Notes under the pieces: model-generated | Database searches by the model: none | What the model saw: the letters and a program-made list of their open reading frames with translations, nothing else | What the model was told of the DNA's origin: nothing | Assembly (NCBI RefSeq): GCF_029504655.1 | Contig: NZ_JAQFIL010000001.1 | Span: 1,059,001-1,123,000 of the forward strand | Reading direction: 5' to 3' | Length of the DNA stretch: 64,000 nt | From: Catalinimonas alkaloidigena | GTDB lineage: Bacteria > Bacteroidota > Bacteroidia > Cytophagales > Cyclobacteriaceae | Part shown: piece by piece, positions 52,702 through 61,751 of the stretch | Layout: each line of letters begins with the position of its first letter | Position numbering within the stretch: position 1 is the stretch's first letter | Position numbers and translations under genes: made by a program

Positions 52702-54546
52702 ATGCAAACAACACAATTTAATGATTTGAAACGATGGCTGCCGCGTATAGCTTCAGGTGTTTTTACCCTTGTATTGATTACGCAGAATGCTTTCGGACAA
52801 GCAGGGAAGATTGACCTTAATGATTTATCTGCCTTTGAAGATCCGGGAAAAACCTGGTCAGTAGTAGCGCGTGTCTCAGCGGATCTGGAAGAAGTAAATG
52901 GATTTGAGATCACAAGAGGAAAAGGAGTGCTGGTTAACCAGCCTACTGAGCGTAGACATGGTGAAGACCTTTACACAAAACTTGAACACGGAGACATAGA
53001 CCTTGAGCTGGACTATATGATGGCCACAGGGTCTAATTCGGGCATTTATCTCCAAGGCATGTACGAAATTCAGTTGTTGGATAGCTGGGGTAAAAAATAC
53101 CCTTCATCCGCTGATAATGGTGGCATCTATGAGCGTTGGGATGAAAACCGGCCCGAAGGAGAAAAAGGCTATCAGGGCTTTCCGCCTCGCCAAAACGTGA
53201 GCAAGGCACCTGGCCTGTGGCAACATCTGAAGATCTCGTTCCAGGCTCCCCGTTTTGATGCACAGGGTAATAAAACAGAGAACGCCAGAATCCTTCTGGT
53301 GGAACTTAATGGCGTGACCATACATGAAGATGTGGAGTTGCAAGGCCCGACACGTGGTGCAATGGCTCAGAAAGAAGTGGCCAAGGGCCCTTTGCGCATT
53401 CAGGGGGATCATGGAGCTGTTGCTTTTAAAAATATCAAGTACACTACTTATGAAAGCGAATATCCTTCCTTATCAGATCTGAACTTTAGTTTATATGAAG
53501 GTGAGTTTGAAGAAAAACCCAACTTTGATGCGGTAGAACCAACGCTGGAAGGTGAATCTGCCGCCCTTACTTCCAACCTGCCTTTTGATTCAGACCAGGT
53601 GCTGATCCGCTATCAGGGAAATCTTAATGCCGATAAAGCAGGTGACTATACTTTTAACCTGCTGATGTCTGGTGGAATGGGTAGCCTTAGCATTGGTGGA
53701 GAGGAAGTAATCAGTGAGGCCAGAAACAATGGTAGCGCTACCGTAAACCTCAAAGCAGGCAGTACTCCATTTGAATTAACCTATTATAAATATGTGAGCT
53801 GGATGGACCCTTCCTTGGGATTGACCGTCTCCGGCTCAGCATTACGGGAGACCATCATCAGCGATGAAGATGATTTTCAGCGCAGCAATGCTGCTAACCC
53901 TATCCTTAAAGAAGCGGAAGTAAATACTACGCTAAGAAGTTTTATGAGGCTTCCCGATAATGAAATCGTAGTGCATGCTATTTCAGTAGGTAGCCCTGAA
54001 CAAATCCATTATACCTACGACCTTGATCATGGAACTATCGTGCAGGTTTGGAGAGGAAGGTTTTTAGACGCTACTCCTATGTGGAACAGTCGGGGGAATG
54101 GTACCAGCCGTCCATTAGGATCGGTGCAGTACCTGAGCGAACCGGAGATGACTGTATCTACCATGAGCTCTGCCAATGCCAGCTGGAATAATGATACTAC
54201 CCAGTACCGTCCTAAGGGGTATATTATGGATCAGGACAATCGCCCCACCTTCCGCTATCTGATGAATGGGGTCATGGTTAATGATGAGATCAGGGCAACA
54301 GAAGGAGGTAAAGGTATTCGCAGAGAGCTAAGCATAGAAAAGCCTTCAGATAACCTTTATGTACGCTTGGCAGAAGGTAACTCTATCTTAGCTATGGAGA
54401 ATGGAATGTATGCAGTTGATGATAAGGCATATTACCTGAAGCTGGAAGGTGATGGAAACACAAAACCTACAGTTAGAGAAGTAAATGGTAAGCAGCAACT
54501 GATCATGCCCTTGCGTGATAAATTGACGTATTCTATTCTTTTCTAA
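52702..54546 (+). CDS. DUF1080 (3-keto-disaccharide hydrolase) protein with PA14-like domain
   Basis: A 614-residue exported protein (signal peptide ending AFGQ, about residue 33). The first domain (about 40-255) is DUF1080: GVLVNQPTERRHGEDLYTK, GSNSGIYLQGMYEIQLLDS, APGLWQHLKISFQAPRFD, and GPLRIQGDHGAVAFKNIKY. This family includes hydrolases acting on 3-keto-glycosides. The middle (about 270-380) looks like a PA14-type carbohydrate-binding domain (YQGNLNADKAGDYTFNLL). The last part (400-614) is a propeller-like or cytochrome-associated domain of unclear role. Its partner, the next gene, is 26 bp downstream. Confidence 0.88.
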   Translation: MQTTQFNDLKRWLPRIASGVFTLVLITQNAFGQAGKIDLNDLSAFEDPGKTWSVVARVSADLEEVNGFEITRGKGVLVNQPTERRHGEDLYTKLEHGDIDLELDYMMATGSNSGIYLQGMYEIQLLDSWGKKYPSSADNGGIYERWDENRPEGEKGYQGFPPRQNVSKAPGLWQHLKISFQAPRFDAQGNKTENARILLVELNGVTIHEDVELQGPTRGAMAQKEVAKGPLRIQGDHGAVAFKNIKYTTYESEYPSLSDLNFSLYEGEFEEKPNFDAVEPTLEGESAALTSNLPFDSDQVLIRYQGNLNADKAGDYTFNLLMSGGMGSLSIGGEEVISEARNNGSATVNLKAGSTPFELTYYKYVSWMDPSLGLTVSGSALRETIISDEDDFQRSNAANPILKEAEVNTTLRSFMRLPDNEIVVHAISVGSPEQIHYTYDLDHGTIVQVWRGRFLDATPMWNSRGNGTSRPLGSVQYLSEPEMTVSTMSSANASWNNDTTQYRPKGYIMDQDNRPTFRYLMNGVMVNDEIRATEGGKGIRRELSIEKPSDNLYVRLAEGNSILAMENGMYAVDDKAYYLKLEGDGNTKPTVREVNGKQQLIMPLRDKLTYSILF

Positions 54547-54572
54547 TTCCCAATGAGATTAATTTCAACAAA

Positions 54573-56591
54573 ATGAAATCAATAAATATTAAGCTATCAA
54601 AGGTTTACATTCCCCTCTTGCTGATTGGAATGTTGACGATGAATTTAAATGTATTTGCTCAGGAATCTCCAAAAGAAGAAGACTATTTCAGCATCATGCG
54701 AGTGCCGGTTCCTGAAAACGTATTATTAGAAGTAGGTGGAATGGTAATGTTGCCCAATGGTGACTTAGGCGTTTCTACCCGGAGAGGAGATATTTATGTT
54801 GTAGAAAATCCCAGTAGTAATCAACCGTTTTTTCGCCTTTTCGCCTCAGGATTGCATGAAGTATTGGGCTTGACCTATAAAGATGGATCATTCTACTGCT
54901 CGCAGCGTGGTGAACTGACCCGTCTGGAAGATACCGATATGGATGGCAAAGCCGATGTGTACGAGACCGTTTATGCATGGCCGCTTTCCGGTCACTACCA
55001 TGAGTATAGCTACGGCCCTAAAATAGCACCTGACGGCTCTTTCTTCGTATCGGGCAACGTAGCCTTTGGCGATGAGCAATGGTGGAGCGGTGAAAGTAGG
55101 GTGCCCTGGAGAGGATGGATATTGAAAGTGACTCAGGAAGGTGAATTAGTGCCCTGGGCTGCCGGAGTGCGTTCTCCCGCCGGTTTAGGTATGATTGATG
55201 GCGAACTCTTCTATACTGACAATCAGGGTGACTGGGTTGGTTCAGGCGGAGTTTGGCATGTAGAGAAAGGAGACTGGCTGGGACATCCTGCCAGCCTACG
55301 CTGGACCTCCAGGCCTAATTCTCCCGTCAAGCTTAGTGCCGAAGAAGTCTATGCAAAAGTAGACCCCCGGGTAGAAAAAGATGAAAACGGAAGATACATC
55401 AAGCCCGAGAATGTGCAGAATGGAGACTTCGTAACTTTATATGAACTTCAGGATGAGTTTTCTGAAATCAAGCTTCCAGCAGTGTGGTTGCCTCACGGTA
55501 TTTTGGGCATCTCAAACTCTGAGATTGTAGAGATCCCTGACAATCATTTCGGGCCTTTTGAAGGACAACTGCTGGTAGGTGATCAGGGGCAAAGCAAAAT
55601 TTCGCGGGTGGTATTGGAAAAAGTCAATGGCGAGTATCAGGGCGTCGCTTTTGATTTCAGAAGCGGCTTTCAGTCAGGTGTATTACGCATGGCCTGGGGG
55701 CAGGACAAATCTCTTTTTGTAGGTGAAACCAACCGGGGTTGGGGTTCTGCCGGTACTGCCGACGAAGGGTTACAAAGACTGGTCTGGAACAAGAGGGTCC
55801 CCTTTGAAATGAAGACCGTGAAGGCCATGCCTGATGGTTTTGAAATTGAGTTCACCCAGCCGGTAGACCGCAAATCTGCTGAGGATATCGCTTCTTATGA
55901 TGTATATAGCTACATCTACAAGTACCATCCGGTATATGGCAGCCCTCCTGTCAAAAACAATAATGCTATTGTGAGGGGAGTAAAAGTGTCTGAAGACGGC
56001 ATGAAAGCCCGTATCATTGTAGATGGATTAGAACGTTACCATGTACATACAATCCGTCTTTCAGGTGTGCGTGAGAAAGAGCATTTCTACTCTTTGGTAC
56101 ATCCTACGGCTTACTACACTTTAAATAATATTCCCGAAGGGCCCAAGCTACAGCTGAGTGAAGTTAGCACCTATAACTCTGCCAGTCAGCAGACCAGTGC
56201 TACGCTTCCTGATAGAAAAGAAGCGCCTAAAAATCTGGTGTCTCCCGATGGTCCCGGACAGGATAGTTCGGGGAGAGGAGCAGGAAATGGTGCTGCAAAA
56301 GCTACAGCAGGAGTAGAAGAAAAAGCTGCTCCTACCTTCGCTGAAATAGAGCCATTGCTGGCGAACAACACATGTACCGCATGTCACAATGCTGACAGTC
56401 GCCAGGTTGGTCCGGCTTTCAAAGAAATCGCCAAGCGTAAATACTCCGACGAGGAGATCGTAGATTTGATTTATGTGCCGCAGCCCAAGAACTGGCCTGA
56501 TTATGCTACCGAGATGCCTCCTATGCCTCAGGTGCCCCGGGATGAAGCACTGAAAATTGCGGCATGGATTAATTCGCTAGTCGGAGAATAA
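54573..56591 (+). CDS. Beta-propeller sugar-dehydrogenase-like protein with cytochrome c domain
   Basis: A 672-residue exported protein (signal ending FAQ, about residue 29). The first part is a propeller of the membrane-bound dehydrogenase/PQQ-sugar dehydrogenase type (VLLEVGGMVMLPNGDLGVSTRRG, GYTDNQGDW-like FYTDNQGDWVGSGG, GDQGQSKISRVV). After a Pro/Ala/Gly-rich linker (about 540-590), a C-terminal cytochrome c has CTACH (Cys601-His605) and a likely axial Met in EMPPMPQVP. It probably oxidises a sugar and passes electrons to the respiratory chain. It pairs with the DUF1080 gene. Confidence 0.85.
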   Translation: MKSINIKLSKVYIPLLLIGMLTMNLNVFAQESPKEEDYFSIMRVPVPENVLLEVGGMVMLPNGDLGVSTRRGDIYVVENPSSNQPFFRLFASGLHEVLGLTYKDGSFYCSQRGELTRLEDTDMDGKADVYETVYAWPLSGHYHEYSYGPKIAPDGSFFVSGNVAFGDEQWWSGESRVPWRGWILKVTQEGELVPWAAGVRSPAGLGMIDGELFYTDNQGDWVGSGGVWHVEKGDWLGHPASLRWTSRPNSPVKLSAEEVYAKVDPRVEKDENGRYIKPENVQNGDFVTLYELQDEFSEIKLPAVWLPHGILGISNSEIVEIPDNHFGPFEGQLLVGDQGQSKISRVVLEKVNGEYQGVAFDFRSGFQSGVLRMAWGQDKSLFVGETNRGWGSAGTADEGLQRLVWNKRVPFEMKTVKAMPDGFEIEFTQPVDRKSAEDIASYDVYSYIYKYHPVYGSPPVKNNNAIVRGVKVSEDGMKARIIVDGLERYHVHTIRLSGVREKEHFYSLVHPTAYYTLNNIPEGPKLQLSEVSTYNSASQQTSATLPDRKEAPKNLVSPDGPGQDSSGRGAGNGAAKATAGVEEKAAPTFAEIEPLLANNTCTACHNADSRQVGPAFKEIAKRKYSDEEIVDLIYVPQPKNWPDYATEMPPMPQVPRDEALKIAAWINSLVGE

Positions 56592-56618
56592 GAACTTTTT
56601 AAGTTAAATTTTATGTAC

Positions 56619-56652
56619 TAAGCCTCTTTGCCAGTTTGGGCAGAGAGGCTTT
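56619..56652 (+). terminator. Terminator of the sugar cluster
   Basis: AAGCCTCT...AGAGGCTT stem with an inner TGCC/GGCA stretch, followed by T residues. Confidence 0.8.
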
Positions 56653-57050
56653 TTCTGTTTATATAAAATGCATCATTGTAAGAGGCCAGAATAACCTAAG
56701 AGGAAGTTATTTTTATGTCTTTTGAGTACCCAATAGAGTGCATTAATGCAGATGTTTCTAATTTCATTGTATTGGTTGGCAGAATGAGTAAGTCTATATA
56801 GAGCATGTCTGTGCCAATATACATGAAGCACATTGTGAGCTTAAAAAAGGTATCTGTAACAGACAGTGCGGTTTTGAAAGTGATTTTAACATAAAAATTA
56901 GATCATAGCTGCTTCTATGCCGGGAAGTAGTTTCCCTGTTCTTTTTTTGTATAACTCATTTTTATGCCTTCCTTTGTGAAAATAATATTTTACTAATTGA
57001 AATATATTTACAATAAAGGAACTACCTTTAAGTATTAATTGTGTATATAC

Positions 57051-57075
57051 CATCTGCAGGAATAGCCTGCTGATG
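57051..57075 (+). promoter_or_regulatory. 5' leader hairpin of the DEAD-box helicase gene
   Basis: CATCTGCAGG-AATAG-CCTGCTGATG, a 10-bp stem with one mismatch and a 5-base loop, about 80 bp before the ATG. It may be an autoregulatory site. Confidence 0.35.
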
Positions 57076-57156
57076 AATTTGCTGTTTTAGATGAATTAAG
57101 TTCCCGTCCACACGGCCCTCTTGCATTTAGGCCAGCCTTATTTTTAATAATTACGA

Positions 57157-58416
57157 ATGACATTTAACGAATTGAATCTGATAGAGCCTATCTTAAAGGC
57201 GCTCCGTCAGGAAGGTTATAGTAAACCTACGCCTATACAGGCAAAATCTATCCCCCCTATACTAGAAGGAAAAGATCTTTTGGGCTGTGCCCAGACCGGT
57301 ACCGGAAAAACCGCTGCATTTGCCATCCCCATGTTACAATTACTGGAGGAGCAAGGACCGCGAGGAAAATTCCGTAACCCAATACGTGCGCTCATATTAA
57401 CCCCTACACGAGAGCTTGCTATTCAAATAGGAGAAAGTTTTCAGGCGTATGGCCGACATCTGCCCATCAGGCATACTGTAATTTTTGGTGGTGTTTCTCA
57501 AAAGTCACAAACTGATGCTTTGAGAAAAGGTCCGGACATACTCGTAGCTACCCCGGGACGCTTGCTGGATTTAATGCAGCAAGGTTTTATAGACCTGAGG
57601 AAGCTTGAGCTTTTTGTGCTGGATGAAGCAGACCGCATGCTGGATATGGGCTTTGTGCATGATGTAAAAAAGGTAATTGCCAAGATTCCTAAAGAAAGGC
57701 AAACCCTTTTCTTCTCAGCAACTATGCCACCCGACATCGTTAGCCTTGCTGACAGAATTTTGGATCATCCTGTAAAGGTAGAAGTAGCTCCGGTATCATC
57801 TACGGCAGATACTATTCAGCAGTCTGTGTATTATGTAGACAAGGGGAATAAAAAAGCCCTGCTCAACCATATCCTTCAGGATGCTGCAATAGAAAGTGCT
57901 CTGGTATTTACACGTACCAAACATGGAGCGAATAAAGTGACTAAAGATCTGGCAAAGTCAGGGATTACCGCTGAAGCTATTCACGGTAATAAGTCGCAAA
58001 ACGCCCGCCAGAATGCACTGAAGAACTTTAAAAACCGCCGTACAAGGGTATTGGTAGCTACTGATATTGCAGCCAGAGGAATTGATGTAGATGACCTTTC
58101 GCATGTGATCAATTTTGAGCTTCCCAATGTACCTGAAACCTATGTACACCGTATCGGCCGTACCGGTAGGGCGGGAGCCAGCGGTACCGCCTATTCTTTC
58201 TGTGATCAGGAAGAAAAAGCTTTTTTGCGGGATATACATAAGCTTATAGATAAACGGATTCCGATAGTAGATGATCATCCTTTTCCTTTAGGGGCTATGC
58301 CGGCAAGACCTTCGGGTGAACAAGATAAGCAAAGAAGAAATCAGCCGAATCAGGCTGCCAAACCTAAGAAAAAGAATTTCAATAGGTTCTCTGACAAGAA
58401 ATCCCGTAAGTGGTAA
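57157..58416 (+). CDS. DEAD-box RNA helicase (RhlE-like)
   Basis: A 419-residue ATP-dependent RNA helicase. All motifs are present: Q motif ([13 protein letters not shown]), Walker [19 protein letters not shown] ([13 protein letters not shown]), SAT, and [11 protein letters not shown] short basic C-terminal tail ([17 protein letters not shown]) probably aids RNA binding. Likely roles are ribosome assembly or RNA decay at low temperature. A cold-shock gene lies about 1 kb downstream. Confidence 0.95.
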   Translation: MTFNELNLIEPILKALRQEGYSKPTPIQAKSIPPILEGKDLLGCAQTGTGKTAAFAIPMLQLLEEQGPRGKFRNPIRALILTPTRELAIQIGESFQAYGRHLPIRHTVIFGGVSQKSQTDALRKGPDILVATPGRLLDLMQQGFIDLRKLELFVLDEADRMLDMGFVHDVKKVIAKIPKERQTLFFSATMPPDIVSLADRILDHPVKVEVAPVSSTADTIQQSVYYVDKGNKKALLNHILQDAAIESALVFTRTKHGANKVTKDLAKSGITAEAIHGNKSQNARQNALKNFKNRRTRVLVATDIAARGIDVDDLSHVINFELPNVPETYVHRIGRTGRAGASGTAYSFCDQEEKAFLRDIHKLIDKRIPIVDDHPFPLGAMPARPSGEQDKQRRNQPNQAAKPKKKNFNRFSDKKSRKW

Positions 58417-58449
58417 AAATAGACACCAGGTAAATAAGCTTTATTTCTA

Positions 58450-59373
58450 ATGAATCGTGAAGATAAACTAGGCCATTCAGAACAATACTTCGGTAGATAC
58501 CGGGATCATTGGTGGAATGATAGTTTTCTTATGGCTTTAGCTTCCCGTATCTCCCTGAAGCAGTGCAAGCAGATGTTGGATGTAGGTAGTGGTATGGGGC
58601 ATTGGAGTAAAGTTCTTTTTCCGTTTCTGGCCGAGGCAGCAGAAGTTCATGCCGTTGACAATGACCCCGTCTGGTCTGATCTACAGGATAGCAATATTGA
58701 GTATTTTAGTCAAAAAGGGGGAAGCTTTAGCTTTGAATGTGCCTCCGCCGATAGATTACCTTATGAGGATAATACTTTTGATCTGGTAACCTGTCAAACC
58801 TTATTGATTCACGTACGTGAGCCGGAAATGGTGATTATGGAGATGAAAAGAGTATTAAAACCGGGGGGTATCGTATTGTGTGCTGAGCCAAATAACCAGG
58901 TACAGCATCTCATCAGAAATTCTTTGTCGGCAACTGCTTCCATAGAAGAAACTATGGAGCACGTAAAATACGCTCTGCTCTATGAAAAAGGGAAGAAACA
59001 TTACGGGCATGGAGATAACTCTCTGGGCGACCTGCTTCCCGGCCTTATGGCTAAGGCTGAATTTGAAAAAATTGAAGTCAGAATTTCTGATAAGGCTATT
59101 GCCATGTATCCTCCCTACGATAAGCAGGAGCAGATCGCTACACTGCATCAGTGGGCAGAAGGAGGCCATTCTTCACCTTCGGGTACTGATAATAGAGATT
59201 ATTTTGCTATTTTAGGTGAAGAGTATTTGGATTTTTATGACTCCTACCATAAAAAATACGTTAATAAACTGGATCAATTGCTTGTTGCTTTGGAGGAAGA
59301 GTCTTTTCATACTGCAGGCGGAGCTTTGATGTATGTGGTTAGCGGGCGGAAAAATAATAAAATCAAAAACTAA
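58450..59373 (+). CDS. Class I SAM-dependent methyltransferase
   Basis: A 307-residue protein with the SAM-binding motif I MLDVGSGMGHWS (near residue 40), motif II VHAVDNDP, and the post-motif DLVTCQTLLIHV. The C-terminal half (about 160-300) is unlike common families and probably binds the substrate. It lies 33 bp after the DEAD-box helicase gene and may be co-transcribed. Substrate unknown. Confidence 0.88.
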   Translation: MNREDKLGHSEQYFGRYRDHWWNDSFLMALASRISLKQCKQMLDVGSGMGHWSKVLFPFLAEAAEVHAVDNDPVWSDLQDSNIEYFSQKGGSFSFECASADRLPYEDNTFDLVTCQTLLIHVREPEMVIMEMKRVLKPGGIVLCAEPNNQVQHLIRNSLSATASIEETMEHVKYALLYEKGKKHYGHGDNSLGDLLPGLMAKAEFEKIEVRISDKAIAMYPPYDKQEQIATLHQWAEGGHSSPSGTDNRDYFAILGEEYLDFYDSYHKKYVNKLDQLLVALEEESFHTAGGALMYVVSGRKNNKIKN

Positions 59374-59454
59374 TGAGTTATTTAGGTGTTTAACACACTT
59401 TAGTACTTACTTAATCAATTAATACAGAACAATTATCACAAATCAATTTATATC

Positions 59455-59646
59455 ATGAATCACGGAACAGTTAAATTTTTTAATGAATCAAAAGGATACG
59501 GATTTATTAAAGATGATGAAACAGGAAAAGAGTACTTTGTGCACGTATCTGGTCTGATAGACGAAATCAGAGAAAATGACGAAGTTACTTACGAACTGGA
59601 AGAAGGAAGAAAAGGACTAAATGCAGTAAATGTAAAGCTTGCTTAG
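59455..59646 (+). CDS. Cold-shock domain protein
   Basis: A 63-residue CSD protein with RNP1 KGYGFI and RNP2 YFVHVS. It binds single-stranded RNA and DNA and melts RNA structure. The 5' leader is about 80 bp. Downstream is a large hairpin that may act as terminator or stabiliser. Confidence 0.96.
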   Translation: MNHGTVKFFNESKGYGFIKDDETGKEYFVHVSGLIDEIRENDEVTYELEEGRKGLNAVNVKLA

Positions 59647-59678
59647 TTTACATATATCTAATTTATAAATTTTCTCAG

Positions 59679-59752
59679 GGCTACTTTATCAGGTTAACTT
59701 TGCCAGCATCAGCTATGGCATTCTGGCCTTTTGAAGTAGCCACTTTTTTTTA
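59679..59752 (+). terminator. Large terminator-like hairpin after the cold-shock gene
   Basis: GGCTACTT (near 59680) pairs with AAGTAGCC (near 59733-59740), followed by a run of eight T residues. Nested inside is TGCCA...TGGCA (59701-59720). The loop is about 45 bases, unusually large for a simple terminator. Confidence 0.6.
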
Positions 59753-59796
59753 ATGTATTTCTCAAAAAAGATTAAAACCATAAGAATATTTTTCTG

Positions 59797-60759
59797 ATGG
59801 GTATGACCACATTTGAGATCCCTCCGGCCCGATATTATCCCTTCTCTTCAGGAATCTACAGTACTTCAGCAGGGCTGAATAAGCTACCTACAGATTTTGG
59901 AAATAGAGAGGCAGATCAAAATATCTTCCAGATAGATACGGCCTGGCATAATTACCACAGCAATAAAGAAGAGTGCCGAAAAGAAGGCATCCAAAAATAC
60001 TATAAGACCCATACCCTTAGAGATGATACGCGTATGAGTCTGAGCAGGTATGTTATTCAGCAACTTCTGACGGCTTATCCCAATATATTTCAGGAAAAAA
60101 ACATAAAGGGGCTGAGATACCTTCATTGCCTGCTTAGTGGTGAGACAATTACGTATGACCAAAGCTATCAGCTTACAGAAAACAGCAAGTACCTTTCCCT
60201 CCTAGATGCATTGGCAAGTTTTGTACAGGAAGACATTGCCGTCTGGCAATGGGATGGTGAGCGTGACTGGATGTCTTTGATTCACCTTTGCGCTCCTAAC
60301 CACTGGGCCCCTGCCGATAAGATCGGCAAGCCCTTTTCCGAAGTGCATCAGCCGGTAGCCGGTATGGAAAAGATGCGGCAACGCTATCAACCCATGCTCA
60401 GCAGCCTGATCAAAGGGGGTAAATATGTGCGTTTTGCCTGGGGGTTAAGTACAGACAAACGCCTTAATCATCATCCTGATCCACAGGCAGGGTGGGATGA
60501 AGATGCATGGCAGGGTAGAAGGTTTGATCCTGAAAATCCCTCACTTTTCGTGCGTATTGAAAGACAGACCCTCAGTGGGCTTCCTGAAGTAAATGCTGTA
60601 TTTTTTACCATACGTACTTACTTTGAGGAGGTCAATGCATTGGAGGCTACCCATCGCAAAGCATTATTGGAAGCGCTTAGCAGCATGTCTTCAGCATCTT
60701 TGAAATATAAGGGGCTAAATGATGATATTGAAAACATAAAAGCCTATCTCAATACGTAA
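59797..60759 (+). CDS. Heme-dependent oxidative N-demethylase-like protein (DUF3445)
   Basis: A 320-residue protein of the DUF3445/HODM alpha family (signature SLFVRIERQTLSGLPEVNAVFFTIRTYFEEV near the C-terminus and APNHWAPADKIGKPFSEVHQPV in the middle). In studied bacteria the alpha subunit, with heme, oxidatively demethylates dimethylamine-type substrates, working with other subunits. None of those partners is nearby. Cytoplasmic, no signal peptide. Function here is inferred from the family. Confidence 0.82.
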   Translation: MGMTTFEIPPARYYPFSSGIYSTSAGLNKLPTDFGNREADQNIFQIDTAWHNYHSNKEECRKEGIQKYYKTHTLRDDTRMSLSRYVIQQLLTAYPNIFQEKNIKGLRYLHCLLSGETITYDQSYQLTENSKYLSLLDALASFVQEDIAVWQWDGERDWMSLIHLCAPNHWAPADKIGKPFSEVHQPVAGMEKMRQRYQPMLSSLIKGGKYVRFAWGLSTDKRLNHHPDPQAGWDEDAWQGRRFDPENPSLFVRIERQTLSGLPEVNAVFFTIRTYFEEVNALEATHRKALLEALSSMSSASLKYKGLNDDIENIKAYLNT

Positions 60760-61095
60760 GAGTCAAGAAGCTGTTTGCATTAGCTTCATCGCGCTGCAAA
60801 CATGTCTGATGAGCTATAGCTTTCTTACTTACTCGGACCGTAGCTTTGGCCACGCTCCTCAAAATCCATTGTTTTCGCCAGTAAATAAATAACTCAAACA
60901 GCTTCTAATATTTTTAGTGTTCTACAGGCACTTTAAAGTGAGAAAAGTAACTAATGGAAGCATAGGGAGTTACTTAATTCATAACCACTATTTTTATTCT
61001 AATCAATGCTTTTCATTTCATGTTTGCGTCTTTCTAAAGACGAATGACCTCTCTGGTAAGTTGAAAATTAGAAGTGAAGGGTTTAATCCGACATT
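60760..61095. other. Intergenic region largely filled by a MITE-like element
   Basis: 336 bp with no real ORF. The first half is the 141-bp repeat described at 60766-60906; the rest is AT-rich upstream sequence of the FkbM gene. Confidence 0.5.
60766..60906. repeat. MITE-like element with 12-bp terminal inverted repeats
   Basis: AGAAGCTGTTTG (60766-60777) and CAAACAGCTTCT (60895-60906) are perfect 12-bp inverted repeats bounding a 141-bp stretch. Inside are further inverted stretches (GTTTGCA/TGCAAAC). No transposase ORF is present and no clear target duplication is visible. Confidence 0.55.
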
Positions 61096-61731
61096 ATGAT
61101 AAACAAATGGAAAAGAAAATTTTTGAATCAAGCTGCTTATTTTGTTTCGTATCTAAAGTTATATCCCCTCATTCAAAAAGACCTAAGTAATACCCTGGTC
61201 ATTGACTGCGGAGCTAACCAAGGTGATATTTCTGCTCTTTTTGCCAGAACAGGGGCAAAAATTTATGCGTATGAACCCGATCCAATTGCGTTTAAGATTT
61301 TAGAGAGCAAGTTTTCCTCAAACCCTGATGTAAAATGTGTCCCCAAAGCCGTCTGGGTTGAAAATGGGCAAATAGATTTATACCTGCATAGCGATCAGGA
61401 AGGTGAAAATATTGATTTTACGGTGAGCTCTTCCATTGTCAAGGGAAAAAAGAATGTTTCGGAGCGTAATAATATACAGGTAGAGACTATCAACCTCATT
61501 GAGTTAATTAAAAATGAATCAAGCCCGATTTCAGTACTAAAATTGGATGTGGAAGGGGCAGAAATAGCGCTTTTACAAAGAATTATAGAAGAAGAGTTAT
61601 ATAAGAAAATAGCGCTTATTTTGGTTGAGACACATGAAAATAAAATTGAAGCTCATGTACAGCCTGTCCAGGAGATGCGAAAGCTTATAGAAAAGAAGGA
61701 GATCACCAATATCAAACTGAACTGGGTTTAG
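61096..61731 (+). CDS. FkbM family methyltransferase
   Basis: A 211-residue SAM-dependent methyltransferase with VIDCGANQGDIS (motif I), AYEPDPIAFKIL, and VLKLDVEGAEIALLQ, the FkbM hallmark. Such enzymes O-methylate sugars or polyketides, often in capsule or glycan clusters. It is more AT-rich than its neighbours, suggesting transfer. Its stop lies inside a long hairpin shared with the convergent gene. Confidence 0.92.
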   Translation: MINKWKRKFLNQAAYFVSYLKLYPLIQKDLSNTLVIDCGANQGDISALFARTGAKIYAYEPDPIAFKILESKFSSNPDVKCVPKAVWVENGQIDLYLHSDQEGENIDFTVSSSIVKGKKNVSERNNIQVETINLIELIKNESSPISVLKLDVEGAEIALLQRIIEEELYKKIALILVETHENKIEAHVQPVQEMRKLIEKKEITNIKLNWV

Positions 61732-61747
61732 TTTGATATTAGTGATC
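61701..61747. terminator. Long hairpin at the convergent gene ends
   Basis: An 18-bp stem with one mismatch (61701-61718 with 61730-61747) starting GATCAC and ending GTGATC. It includes the FkbM stop codon and lies just before the 3' end of the minus-strand gene. It lacks a clear T run. Confidence 0.5.
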
Positions 61748-61751
61748 ATGC

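Larger units (their letters stand above)
56592..57156. other. Intergenic region before DEAD-box helicase
   Basis: 565 bp, no ORF. It contains the terminator of the cytochrome c gene and a hairpin at 57051-57075 near the helicase start. Confidence 0.5.
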
